This document shows, one piece after another, positions 30,112 to 38,174 of a DNA stretch of 41,448 nucleotides. The DNA comes from a virus: positions 1 through 41,448 of IMG/VR virus record IMGVR_UViG_3300032307_000519. One strand, given 5' to 3'. The position numbers and the translations under genes are program-made. The notes under the pieces were generated by a model that did not search any database, was not told the DNA's origin, and worked only from the letters and a program-made list of their open reading frames with translations. The first letter of the stretch is position 1, and each line of letters begins with the position of its first letter.

Positions 30112-30428
30112 TACTTACCAATAACAATATCACTGTAGTTTAAAGTTTCCATACCTTTCATATCATCAATCACTTCGTCATACATGTAAGCTTTAACTAC
30201 TGAAACGATTGATTGTTCAGCTTGAGCAATTTTAGATTCCATCCAGTCATCTAACTGTTCGTCATCTTCTAAAATCTCCCACATTTGTAATGCTAACGTA
30301 CCAATGGTGAACAGTTGTTGTTTAGCCATGTAATTACCATCTTTATCTTCTTTAATAGTTTTACTATTTTCAGATAAAGCTTTTTTTAATTGTTCAAGTT
30401 GTTTTTCTGTGATAATAATTTTTGACAT
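30111..30428 (-). CDS. Hypothetical protein with IITEKQ tag
   Basis: 105 residues from the ATG at 30428 (an upstream start would add a hydrophobic stretch that reads like leader sequence). MSKIIITEKQLEQLKKALSE is the clearest tag example. The rest is helical and acidic. Overlaps the start of the next gene by 1 base. Confidence 0.6.
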   Translation of the reverse strand: MSKIIITEKQLEQLKKALSENSKTIKEDKDGNYMAKQQLFTIGTLALQMWEILEDDEQLDDWMESKIAQAEQSIVSVVKAYMYDEVIDDMKGMETLNYSDIVIGK

Positions 30429-30462
30429 AACTATAGTTTTATATATAAATACAAATAAAAAG

Positions 30463-30490
30463 AAAAAAGGGAACAATAATGTTCCCTTTT
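30463..30490 (-). terminator. Intrinsic terminator of the 86-residue gene
   Basis: Minus strand AAAGGGAAC-ATTATT-GTTCCCTTTTTTC, a strong stem with a T-run. Confidence 0.85.
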
Positions 30491-30533
30491 GAGCCTAACC
30501 CGGAAGTCAGTCCACCACTTTGTTTAACAAAGA

Positions 30534-30794
30534 CTATTTAACCTCACCTACTTTAGCCAATACTTGGTCAGAAAATGTTACCAACTCCATTTCAGTTGTG
30601 ATTAGAGATTCAACTAAAATCTTGTTTGGAATATGTACTAATGTGTCAGTCACATTGAAGTATCTGAACGCAACTCCATTATCAATAGCATCATTCACAA
30701 GTTTTAAGAACAGCTTTGTCTGAATTGCGTCGACAAAAGACATTGATAATACTTTACCGAATTTTTCGTGTTGGATGTTTAATGTTACTTTCAT
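30534..30794 (-). CDS. Hypothetical protein (86 aa)
   Basis: Small mixed alpha/beta protein (SMSFVDAIQTKLFLKLVNDA). No family recognised. Leaderless promoter geometry, partly inside the end of the RmlB gene, and its own terminator. Confidence 0.62.
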   Translation of the reverse strand: MKVTLNIQHEKFGKVLSMSFVDAIQTKLFLKLVNDAIDNGVAFRYFNVTDTLVHIPNKILVESLITTEMELVTFSDQVLAKVGEVK

Positions 30795-30798
30795 AACA

Positions 30799-30829
30799 CA
30801 AATATAAATAAACTATTCTTCACTTCCAA
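30799..30829 (-). promoter_or_regulatory. Leaderless promoter overlapping the RmlB 3' end
   Basis: Minus strand TTG (within the TTTGGA codons of RmlB), 20 bases, TATATTTG, TGTT, ATG at 30794. Confidence 0.8.
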
Positions 30830-31781
30830 ACTTTTTAAAATAAAAATCAATAGTTTTATCTAAACCTTCGTCAAAATTGACTTTAGGTTCCCACCCAAGT
30901 TGTTCTTTCGCTTTAGTTGAGTCAATAGAGTATCTGAAATCGTGACCCTTTCTATCTTCAACAAATGTAATTAAGTCCTGTGAGTTCTGTTCCCATTGTT
31001 TAAAATTATCAATTTTATCACAAATCAACCTAACAAGCCTTAAATTATTTAGTTCATTACCTCCACCAATACAATAAGTTTCACCTACCTTTCCTTTATG
31101 AAATATCATGTCAATCGCATCTACATGGTCTTGAACATATAACCAATCTCTAACATTTTGCCCGTTACCATAAACTGGTATTGGTTTACCATTAAGAATA
31201 CTTTTAATAATTGTTGGGATTAATTTTTCTTGGTGCTGGTTTGGTCCAAAATTGTTTGAGCAGTTTGATATCACAATAGGTAATCCGTAAGTGTGATGGT
31301 AAGCTCTAACAAAATGGTCAGATGATGCCTTTGAAGCCGAGTAAGGACTTCTTGGGTCGTAAGCGGTTTTTTCATCAAAAGAGCCTACTGAACCTAAATG
31401 ACCAAAAACTTCATCCGTTGATATGTGATAGAATAACTTAATACCATACTTAACCGAAGCATCCAACAAATTCAATGTTCCAATAATATTTGTTTGAACA
31501 AACTCCATCGGATTTAGTATTGAATTATCAACATGTGATTCTGCCGCGAAATGTATAACTGAGTCAAAATTATAATTTTCAAATAATTTAAATAATCTTT
31601 CTCTCTCAGTAATGCTGAACTTAATTATTCTTGCGTTTTGACTATTCTCAATATTACCCTCATCAGCCGCATATGTTTCACTATCAAGGATAACTAAATT
31701 ATAGTCAGGATATTTTTTTTTAAAGGTATTATAAAAATTAGAACCAATAAAACCTAATCCACCAGTTATTAATATATTCAT
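30813..31781 (-). CDS. rmlB: dTDP-glucose 4,6-dehydratase
   Basis: 322 residues, short-chain dehydrogenase fold: NAD-binding GGLGFIGS (7-14), active-site STDEVFG and YSASK (Tyr/Lys) motifs, FAAESHVDNSI and the substrate loop SNNFGPNQHQEKLIPTII. The enzyme converts dTDP-glucose to dTDP-4-keto-6-deoxyglucose, the precursor of rhamnose and other 6-deoxy sugars. No other rml gene is in the window, so the phage may complement or redirect host sugar nucleotide pathways, e.g. for glycosylation. Stop overlaps the start region of the gene at 31778. Confidence 0.95.
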   Translation of the reverse strand: MNILITGGLGFIGSNFYNTFKKKYPDYNLVILDSETYAADEGNIENSQNARIIKFSITERERLFKLFENYNFDSVIHFAAESHVDNSILNPMEFVQTNIIGTLNLLDASVKYGIKLFYHISTDEVFGHLGSVGSFDEKTAYDPRSPYSASKASSDHFVRAYHHTYGLPIVISNCSNNFGPNQHQEKLIPTIIKSILNGKPIPVYGNGQNVRDWLYVQDHVDAIDMIFHKGKVGETYCIGGGNELNNLRLVRLICDKIDNFKQWEQNSQDLITFVEDRKGHDFRYSIDSTKAKEQLGWEPKVNFDEGLDKTIDFYFKKFGSEE

Positions 31782-32041
31782 TTCTCTATTTCTATTTTAA
31801 ATTCAGTCTTGTTCTTACTGAAGTTTTCTTTAATGATAGAATTCCAACTCAATTCTGTTACGAATTTTTTGAACTCCTCGTCTTTAATTTTCTTAATATA
31901 AGAAAGTAATTCCTGTTCGGTACAATTTGGATTAACATCCATAAACTGTTTAATAATCGGAAATTTGTCCAAGTCAATTTCCTCAAATTCCCTAACACCT
32001 TCGTATTGGTGTTTCTCAACCACACCCATTTTAATTTTCAT
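31778..32041 (-). CDS. Hypothetical protein (87 aa)
   Basis: Charged protein from the ATG at 32041: KHQYEGVREFEEIDLDKF then CTEQELLSYIKKIKDEEF. A TTG start 6 bases upstream is possible. Overlaps RmlB start by 4 bases. No family recognised. Confidence 0.58.
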   Translation of the reverse strand: MKIKMGVVEKHQYEGVREFEEIDLDKFPIIKQFMDVNPNCTEQELLSYIKKIKDEEFKKFVTELSWNSIIKENFSKNKTEFKIEIEK

Positions 32042-32052
32042 ATTCAATATAA

Positions 32053-32084
32053 AAATTATAATCCCCCATGTTTCAGGGGGATTT
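32053..32084 (-). terminator. Intrinsic terminator after the T9SS gene
   Basis: Minus strand AATCCCCC-TGAAACAT-GGGGGATT followed by ATAATTTTTAT. Confidence 0.8.
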
Positions 32085-32086
32085 TA

Positions 32087-33136
32087 TTATTTAATAATTC
32101 TTGTTGTGTAAAACTTACCACTATCGTCAGTAAGAGTAATAACATAAGTTCCATTACTTAATGTTTCAGAATCAAACTGAATGTTGTTAGTGAAATATTT
32201 TTCTTGGTGAACACATCTTCCGTCGATAGACATAATTCTTAACATTCCACTATTTGACGGTGTGTTTATATTAACAATACCTGATATAGGATTTGGCCAA
32301 ACTTTAACATTATTGGTTAATTCAGTAACACCAACAGTATATTCAGGAACAACGTGTAAAGTATAATCATTTAAAATTCCACCCGGTGTCCAAACTCCAT
32401 TACTATCAATTGAAAAGTTTATTGAGGTATAAACCTGACAACCATTAATGGAAATTGCGTATAGGTTAATCGGGAGCATTTGTGAAGTAAACGTTGAGGT
32501 AGGGAATGTAATGGTTGGGTATTGTTCGTTTGAACTCGTCCCATTTCCTCCATTTCCAAAAAACCATTCCCATTCTACAGTATTTGAACCTTGGTAAACC
32601 ACGTAAATAGTGTTTGGTTCAGATACAAGTGAATCAGCAACAAAGTACAGAGTATCAATTGTCGGCATTGCCTCAATCAAACCATCACAGTTGTTATCAA
32701 TACCATCATAACATAGTTCAGGGGCTCCTGGATAGATATATGGGTCAAATGGATTACAGTCAATGTTATCCATGAACCCATCAAAATCTGAGTCTTGGTT
32801 TTGAAGTACTATTGTAAATGTCTGAACACCTTGACCAGAACCAAGATATAATGTTTCATTTATACAAGTCTCACCTAAACATGGTGAAGTATAAATTGCA
32901 CAGATACTAACATTTAGACTATCAATTGCTGGTACAACTGCAACATAACTTCCTGTAGGTTGTTGTGTTAAAGTAATACTACCTTGAATACCACCTCCAT
33001 AATAGTTTCCGAACAATGTGTATGGACATCCTCCGAGGTTAATAATATCAACGTTAAAAGACGTTAATACTTGTGATGACGCACTCAATCCAATGAATGC
33101 AAAAAGGGTTAAAAGAAATAATTTAATTTTTTTCAT
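32087..33136 (-). CDS. Secreted protein with MopE-like metal-binding motif and T9SS type A domain
   Basis: 349 residues. Signal peptide about 1-21 (ends ASSQ). Near residues 115-155 is the MopE-like motif DSDFDGFMDNIDCNP...PGAPELCYDGIDNNCDG, a Ca/Cu-binding-type loop found in surface proteins. About 160-240 resembles a PKD-type sandwich (VEWEWFFGNGG). The last about 75 residues are a type A T9SS domain (VKVWPNPISGIVNI, SIDGRCVHQEKYF, LSNGTYVITLTDDSG). Signal peptide and sorting tail together imply export by the host. Confidence 0.82.
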   Translation of the reverse strand: MKKIKLFLLTLFAFIGLSASSQVLTSFNVDIINLGGCPYTLFGNYYGGGIQGSITLTQQPTGSYVAVVPAIDSLNVSICAIYTSPCLGETCINETLYLGSGQGVQTFTIVLQNQDSDFDGFMDNIDCNPFDPYIYPGAPELCYDGIDNNCDGLIEAMPTIDTLYFVADSLVSEPNTIYVVYQGSNTVEWEWFFGNGGNGTSSNEQYPTITFPTSTFTSQMLPINLYAISINGCQVYTSINFSIDSNGVWTPGGILNDYTLHVVPEYTVGVTELTNNVKVWPNPISGIVNINTPSNSGMLRIMSIDGRCVHQEKYFTNNIQFDSETLSNGTYVITLTDDSGKFYTTRIIK

Positions 33137-33147
33137 AGTTTGTTTTT

Positions 33148-33420
33148 TTATTTTTTATTACTTGAATACAATTTTGTTGGTTTGTATGGAATGACCGGAG
33201 CATCTATATATCCTTGCCCGATAGTGTCATCTTGGAACTCACCTTCCAACATAAAAGGTATCAATTCTTTCATCGCTGAGTCATAGTATGGATACGTAGT
33301 ATCACACTTTTCTTTAACACAACAATCTTGTTTAGGAGTTTCATTTGTCTTATTGTCTTTACAGCTATTAATGAATAGCGTAATAAATAAGAATACTAAT
33401 AATAGTTTAATTTTATTCAT
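33148..33420 (-). CDS. Small lipoprotein (90 aa)
   Basis: Lipobox LFINSC, then KDNKTNETPKQDCCVKEKC with further Cys, and a C-terminal Pro/Tyr-rich end. No family recognised. Twelve bases upstream of the T9SS gene on the same strand, so possibly co-transcribed and co-exported. Confidence 0.62.
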   Translation of the reverse strand: MNKIKLLLVFLFITLFINSCKDNKTNETPKQDCCVKEKCDTTYPYYDSAMKELIPFMLEGEFQDDTIGQGYIDAPVIPYKPTKLYSSNKK

Positions 33421-33478
33421 ATCATGTAATTTTATCTAATAATAGAATAATAGAATGATATAATCAACATATTAATCA

Positions 33479-33504
33479 GAAACCCCCTTTTTCAAGGGGG
33501 TTTA
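33479..33504 (-). terminator. Intrinsic terminator of the endolysin gene
   Basis: Minus strand AAACCCCCTTG-AAA-AAGGGGGTTTCT, just beyond the stop at 33507. Confidence 0.8.
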
Positions 33505-33506
33505 GA

Positions 33507-34343
33507 TTATTTAAGTAGGTTATAATACTCGTTGAAGTGTTTTATTCTATCTGGTAGACCTATCGTACCACCATTTACTCTCTTGGTAACTGCCGTGACA
33601 GTCGCAACATCAGCACCCTTATCACAAATAGACCAAAGTTTGTTTGAATCAAAGAAAAACGCCGCAGAAGCCAAAGGATATTTAGTAGCAACTAAATCAG
33701 GATTAGACACAGTATCTTCACCAATGAACTTAGCAAAGTTTGTATAGTTATTCTTACCAGTCAATTGGATATATCCTCTTCCACGAAACTTGAAACCTTC
33801 ACCTGTTGACTCATCACCATTACCCATTCTTCCACCATAAACACGTGAAGCAATCTTTTCAGGTTGACGAGCGTATGACTCGTTTAAGTTACCAGGGAAA
33901 TACTTACCAAAGATTTTCTTAAGTCCGTCAGCAGAATAGTTAAGGTTTTCAGAAACAGCTTTAAACCCTCCTGACTCGTGACCACACTGAGCCAAGAAAT
34001 GAGCCAATCTTAATGGGTTAGTGATATTGAATTTTTTAGCAGTTTCAGGGATTTGAGCAATCACTGCGTCAGGAATATGTCCTTTAAGATTTTGTAATTT
34101 GAATTCAGAACTTGCTGGGATAACAACATCTTCTTTAATCACTTGAGCTGTTTGAGTTGTTGTTCCAAACATTTTAGACCAAGTTCCTTCACCAACAATA
34201 CCGTCAGCAGTTAATCCGTTAGCCGCCTGCCATTCTTTAACTTTAGCCGCAGTTCCGTTACCGAAAATACCATCGGCAGTTAATCCTAGTTTTGCTTGGA
34301 GTTGTTTAACGTCTTCTCCTTTAGACCCAACTTTTAGTAACAT
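33507..34343 (-). CDS. Endolysin with peptidoglycan-binding domain and GH19 muramidase/chitinase domain
   Basis: 278 residues from the ATG at 34343. N-terminal PG_binding_1 repeat (VGSKGEDVKQLQAKLGLTAD, FGNGTAAKVKEWQ, GEGTWSKMFG). The catalytic part begins at about 90: HFLAQCGHESGGFKA with Glu123 as the likely general acid, and FRGRGYIQLTGKNNY later, both marks of glycoside hydrolase family 19. These enzymes cut the glycan chain of peptidoglycan or chitin; phage members are lysins. No signal peptide, and no holin next to it is certain, though the small membrane protein at 34385 is adjacent. Confidence 0.92.
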   Translation of the reverse strand: MLLKVGSKGEDVKQLQAKLGLTADGIFGNGTAAKVKEWQAANGLTADGIVGEGTWSKMFGTTTQTAQVIKEDVVIPASSEFKLQNLKGHIPDAVIAQIPETAKKFNITNPLRLAHFLAQCGHESGGFKAVSENLNYSADGLKKIFGKYFPGNLNESYARQPEKIASRVYGGRMGNGDESTGEGFKFRGRGYIQLTGKNNYTNFAKFIGEDTVSNPDLVATKYPLASAAFFFDSNKLWSICDKGADVATVTAVTKRVNGGTIGLPDRIKHFNEYYNLLK

Positions 34344-34384
34344 AATCAATAATTTTTATTATAAATATGTTTAAAGTAAGGAAA

Positions 34385-34570
34385 TTAAGCCGCCATAATC
34401 CAAGTTAAGAGCGAAGCAAATATGAAAAAGAATAAAATTCCCACCCAGATAATACCAGAATTAGAATTTTTTTTATTATTTTTTTTATTGTAAAATTTTC
34501 TAACTTCCTCTCCTAACTCATAATTGTTAGGATATTTTTTAACCAATTCTTCAATATCTTGTGGTATCAT
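34385..34570 (-). CDS. Small membrane protein (61 aa), possible holin-like
   Basis: MIPQDIEELVKKYPNNYELG then a Lys/Asn-rich linker and one transmembrane helix (IIWVGILFFFIFASLLTWIM). It sits directly upstream of the endolysin on the same strand. Single-pass proteins next to lysins can be holins or spanin parts, but a late C-terminal helix alone is weak evidence. Confidence 0.5.
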   Translation of the reverse strand: MIPQDIEELVKKYPNNYELGEEVRKFYNKKNNKKNSNSGIIWVGILFFFIFASLLTWIMAA

Positions 34571-34572
34571 AA

Positions 34573-34797
34573 TTATTTTTTTGTATAAATATAAAAGTGT
34601 TCACCAATGTCTACCGTATATCTTTCCATGAACTTACCCTGACAAGCCTCCTTAAGTTTTGGAGTTAAAGCAAAATGTTCATCCTCATCCAATGTAGGTT
34701 GAAGTCTAATCTCATACTCCATCTTATATGGAAGTTCCTTTTGTGTCACCACCGCCCATGATGGTAATACCTCTTTAAGATTTTCTAATATTGTCAT
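34573..34797 (-). CDS. Hypothetical protein (74 aa)
   Basis: Beta-rich small protein (VLPSWAVVTQKELPYKMEYE, IRLQPTLDEDEHFALTP). No family recognised. Lies between the endolysin operon and the terminator of the upstream large RNA. Confidence 0.58.
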   Translation of the reverse strand: MTILENLKEVLPSWAVVTQKELPYKMEYEIRLQPTLDEDEHFALTPKLKEACQGKFMERYTVDIGEHFYIYTKK

Positions 34798-34814
34798 AGT
34801 TTATAAGTGTCTAT

Positions 34815-35760
34815 AAATAAAAAAACCCGTCAATTGACAGGTCAGATTAAAAAAGCCTGAGATTACAGCTTATGTTGAGAATCTTTTGAAGTATTATTGT
34901 TTCACTTCGTATCCACTTCCTTTTGAGAAGTACTTCTCAGTCACGGTCTTTTAGGTTTACCACTCCTTGAGGTCTAAGTTACTCTCTTCTTACTCAACTC
35001 TTTCCGAGGTTGCCACCCCAGTTCGTCCTTGCGGGATTAAAGGTTTTTCGTAAAACTACAGTCAGACTTGGGGTCTTTCTGTGCAATGAACGGCTCATTA
35101 CTATGTAGTGACCTTTCACCTAAACCTGATGGACACTTTTCCTTAGTTATTTTGTAATAATGTTAGGTTTGTGTAGTAGATGTGTCAGAGTAGTGGTCCA
35201 CCGTAAGCTCCGTCTCCTTTTGGGCGACAGAATACTAAACTACTCCGTGAAGTGTCCCCACCTCCATATTTCAAGATTACTTCATAAAGAGACCTTGGTA
35301 GGTCTTCCTTAAGGATAGTAGCGACACCACTCGTTCTCCATCTTACCTTTCGGTTTTAAGTCCTCTATCATATTGGGACCCGCAATAGTGTAACTGGATG
35401 GTCACATTTCTTACAGAGTTCCTATGGGTTATTCTTATTGTTCTTCCGAACTCAACTTGAGAATCTACTTTCCCAAGTCACCCTCCCATTTTCCCTACGA
35501 AGTTATCCTCGGTACTAAAGGTTTGGTGATATCCCACTTGTGTACTTGAGTTCTCTACCCCTCACGGGGTTTCGAACCGCAGTCTCCTCAACACAGGGGA
35601 GACCACTTTATCCTACTTTCGTAGTTTATTTAAGGACCATACACGGCCCATTATCGTTTATCAGATTAAATGTCTCATAATCAACCCGAAGGTCTCATAA
35701 TCAACTACTGAATGGATAATCTTTTTGTTTCAAAGAACGTATCGGACATTTCCGATTTGT
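34815..35760 (-). ncRNA. Candidate large ornate non-coding RNA (about 0.9-1.0 kb)
   Basis: No plausible gene lies in these 950 bases. Seen directly: two consensus promoters upstream (35765-35795 and 35867-35897); an intrinsic terminator (34818-34842); and a dense set of hairpins. Examples are CTAC-GAAA-GTAG (35613-35624) and CCCC-GTGA-GGGG (35558-35569), both GNRA tetraloops; ACC-GAAA-GGT (35345-35354); GAGTAGT/ACTACTC (35188-35194 with 35239-35245) enclosing a smaller stem; and an AGACC/GGTCT stem. The shape and phage/tRNA setting recall giant phage RNAs such as GOLLD and ROOL, but I cannot assign a family. A tRNA-like T-loop segment (GGTTCGAAACC) lies near 35570. Confidence 0.65.
34818..34842 (-). 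terminator. Intrin terminator of the candidate large RNA
   Basis: Minus strand CCTGTC-AATT-GACGGG followed by TTTTTTTATTTATAG. Confidence 0.88.
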
Positions 35761-35764
35761 TTTA

Positions 35765-35795
35765 CAAACTTACGACTTTTTTTTCAATCTGTCAA
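35765..35795 (-). promoter_or_regulatory. Proximal promoter of the candidate large RNA
   Basis: Minus strand TTGACAG, then TAAGTTTG with exactly 20 bases after TTG, followed by TAAAAC. Predicted start about 35759. Confidence 0.82.
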
Positions 35796-35866
35796 GTAAT
35801 TTGTGAACTTTTTTTTTGATTTAACTACCGAGTATCTTTCATTCCCTATAAGTGTTAAATCTTTTA

Positions 35867-35897
35867 CAAACTTACAGCAAATATTCCGTAGTGTCAA
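35867..35897 (-). promoter_or_regulatory. Distal promoter of the candidate large RNA
   Basis: Minus strand TTGACAC, 20 bases after TTG, TAAGTTTG, then TAAAAG. Same -7 box and same downstream TAAAA as the proximal promoter, 102 bases away. Confidence 0.82.
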
Positions 35898-35915
35898 ATA
35901 AATATATCGAAAAAA

Positions 35916-36326
35916 TCAAAAATTTAACACGTCAGTTAAAACTTCCTTAATACCTGATGACATATTAAGTTCTTTAATCTCTTCTAAAGTCATATAATCA
36001 CATTCTGTGTGCTCAAAACCGTCCATAGCATTCTCTAAATCAGGAATGATTTTGGTGTCAGTCTTTAAAAGGAATACATGTAGAATAGTTTTTATCCCAC
36101 CTAATTTATTATAACGATTAATTTTACCCAAAGGTTTAATATCTTCCTCAACTGGAACACCCATCTCCTCATAGAACTCTCTATACGCTGCATCCTTTGG
36201 GTCTTCACCTTCTTCTATTCCACCCATAGGTATTGCCCACTTTGATGGTTCATTAATCTCAGCAGTTCTCTTACAAACTAAACATTTATCATTTACTTTC
36301 ACAATTATTCCAGCACTTTGTTTCAT
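35916..36326 (-). CDS. Nudix hydrolase
   Basis: 136 residues. The Nudix box G-GIEEGEDPKDAAYREFYEEMG (35-57) has the conserved Gly, REFYEE and hydrophobic positions. Nudix enzymes hydrolyse a nucleoside diphosphate linked to another group; the substrate cannot be read. Phage members often act on RNA caps or nucleotides. Divergent from the DUF192 gene. Confidence 0.92.
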   Translation of the reverse strand: MKQSAGIIVKVNDKCLVCKRTAEINEPSKWAIPMGGIEEGEDPKDAAYREFYEEMGVPVEEDIKPLGKINRYNKLGGIKTILHVFLLKTDTKIIPDLENAMDGFEHTECDYMTLEEIKELNMSSGIKEVLTDVLNF

Positions 36327-36346
36327 AGAAATATTTATTAATAAGT

Positions 36347-36694
36347 ATGTTGTTAAAAATAAATAAAAATAGTTTTAATGTCAAAGTATTAATTGAAAGT
36401 TCTGAAACCAGTGAAGGTATGATGAACAAAACTTTTGACAATTTTGACGGTATGTTGTTCATCATGGGTGATGGTTCACATAGTTTTTGGATGATGAATT
36501 GTATTATCCCTTTAGATATAATCTTTATTGATAAGAACTTTAAAATAACTAAAATACATCATAACTGTGAGCCATGTGAGGTTCAACCTTGTGAAAGGTT
36601 TGTAGGTAAAGGAATGTATGTCTTAGAACTTGAGGGTGGTTCTTGTGAAGAGTTAGGTATCAGAGAAGGACAAGTTTGTGAATTCTTTAAATAA
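36347..36694 (+). CDS. DUF192 family protein
   Basis: 115 residues, plus strand. Typical family marks: FDGMLFIMGDGSHSFWMMNC, then IPLDIIFIDKNFKITKI and a Cys-rich CEPCEVQPCERFVG, ending VLELEGGSCEELGIREGQ. The family is a small beta-fold of unknown role found in bacteria and phages; secreted versions have signal peptides, this one does not. Cys-rich spacing suggests metal or disulfide but is not proof. Confidence 0.85.
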   Translation: MLLKINKNSFNVKVLIESSETSEGMMNKTFDNFDGMLFIMGDGSHSFWMMNCIIPLDIIFIDKNFKITKIHHNCEPCEVQPCERFVGKGMYVLELEGGSCEELGIREGQVCEFFK

Positions 36695-36695
36695 A

Positions 36696-38099
36696 TTACT
36701 TACTTTCTTCAATCTTCTGTTGTAAAACATTAACAAATCTATTCTGTAACATCTTCAAAAACTTGATATAAGGTGAGTCTTCTTTTTCAGCCTCGTACTT
36801 ATACTTACCTTGTGGTGGTCTCTTACTTCTTCCAATATAGTTTAACCCAGATATATTTGTAATACACTTGTGTCCTCCTGAATTTGCTTGGATAACTTCC
36901 CATACAGGGACTGAATACTGGTCGAGAATACTCCATTCGTCCTCTGTTAGTTCAGAAGATTTCTTTTCCATAAGAGATTTAACATCCATCAATTCTTTTA
37001 CACCATCTTTCTTGTCCAAATATTTTTCACCATAGATGGCCGCGAAATCTTTGAATGTAAATCCAACCGATTCAGGTCCTGCCGCAGTTTCAGAAACCCA
37101 TTTAATTGTTGATAGTGGAACTTGTTTTTCTTTTAATTGTGACTCCCAATGTCCTAATACTTCTTGAGCAATCTCTCCCAAGTTAACACCTTTAAGTTCT
37201 CTTTCTTTTTTGAAAGGATTACAAGAAGCCTGTAATAAACCAAGTGGCCAAGCAATAACAAGGAAGTCTGCCTCAGGGTTGTTTCTAAATGGTGTGTATC
37301 TGTCGTATGAACCTGGTTTCATCATACTTCCACCACCGTATTGAACAATGATATTATCTTTAACCTGAACATTCTTATGTCCTTTCATTGTCTGAACATA
37401 ATCTTCTTTGTTTTTCTCTAATGAAGATATGTCAGCGTATCTGTTTGTCTTCATTAATTCCTTAATCTTATTGAAGATTGAAAGAATAGAAGGTTTACAA
37501 TCTAATACTAATGTCTCTAAAAACCCTGGTTTACTTTTGAATGCCAGTAGTAATTTGTTAGTAACCAAACCTAATAACATTCTATTTTCTTTAGCACTCT
37601 TTTCTTTTGATGTCCCGTATAGGTAATTCATTACTATTTCAGGTGTAATGTTTTTGGAAGCGTAATCGGCACTATCAACCATCGATATAGTAGCAACGTC
37701 TTCAGGTGTAAAAATCTCTGATGAAGGGACAATCTGTGATAGAGTTTCAACATTTGAACGAGCCCCTCTGAACTGAGTTGACTTAGTTTCCTCAGCACCT
37801 GCCTGTCTATCGTGGTGGTCGGTATGAACTACGAACATTGGTTTTCCGTGAGCAAAGTCAACAAGAACTGGCATGATTTCACCTTCAGCATCTGCCTTCT
37901 TAACGGCAAATTCCTTATCTCCATATTGGATTACTTCAACATCAACAACTTTGATTCCGTTGTCTTCCAAGTATTTCTTCATCGCTAATGCAGTTGCTAC
38001 ACCATCTAAATCTTGGTGGAAGTATATCTTTGCTTTTTTGTATCTATCAGAAAGTTCTCTTATGTTTCTGATACCACCTTCGGAAATTATCTTTTTCAT
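36696..38099 (-). CDS. DHH-family phosphoesterase
   Basis: 467 residues from the ATG at 38099. Motifs: IYFHQDLDGVATALAM (His28, Asp30/32), then VDFAHGKPMFVVHTDHHDRQ with the DHH triad. The C-terminal half has a GGH motif (ANSGGHKCITNISG) like the DHHA1 substrate domain. DHH proteins are RecJ/NrnA-type 5'-3' exonucleases or nanoRNases, or c-di-AMP phosphodiesterases; which of these is not decidable here. The start KKIISEGGIRNIREL carries the same I-S-E tag pattern. A TTG start 21 bases upstream is possible. Confidence 0.85.
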   Translation of the reverse strand: MKKIISEGGIRNIRELSDRYKKAKIYFHQDLDGVATALAMKKYLEDNGIKVVDVEVIQYGDKEFAVKKADAEGEIMPVLVDFAHGKPMFVVHTDHHDRQAGAEETKSTQFRGARSNVETLSQIVPSSEIFTPEDVATISMVDSADYASKNITPEIVMNYLYGTSKEKSAKENRMLLGLVTNKLLLAFKSKPGFLETLVLDCKPSILSIFNKIKELMKTNRYADISSLEKNKEDYVQTMKGHKNVQVKDNIIVQYGGGSMMKPGSYDRYTPFRNNPEADFLVIAWPLGLLQASCNPFKKERELKGVNLGEIAQEVLGHWESQLKEKQVPLSTIKWVSETAAGPESVGFTFKDFAAIYGEKYLDKKDGVKELMDVKSLMEKKSSELTEDEWSILDQYSVPVWEVIQANSGGHKCITNISGLNYIGRSKRPPQGKYKYEAEKEDSPYIKFLKMLQNRFVNVLQQKIEESK

Positions 38100-38118
38100 T
38101 AATAATAAATATTGTGAC

Positions 38119-38150
38119 AAAAAAAAAGTTCATCATTACGATGAACCTTT
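38119..38150 (-). terminator. Intrinsic terminator after the ferritin-like gene
   Basis: Minus strand GTTCATC-GTAAT-GATGAAC followed by nine T's. Confidence 0.85.
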
Positions 38151-38174
38151 TAAAGTAAAAAAGTAATATACCTC

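Noticed and set aside
35561-35632. Possible tRNA with GGTTCGAAACC T-loop
   Set aside because: The acceptor and T-stems do not pair and the anticodon hairpin has a 10-base loop; the bases fit better as hairpins of the large candidate RNA.
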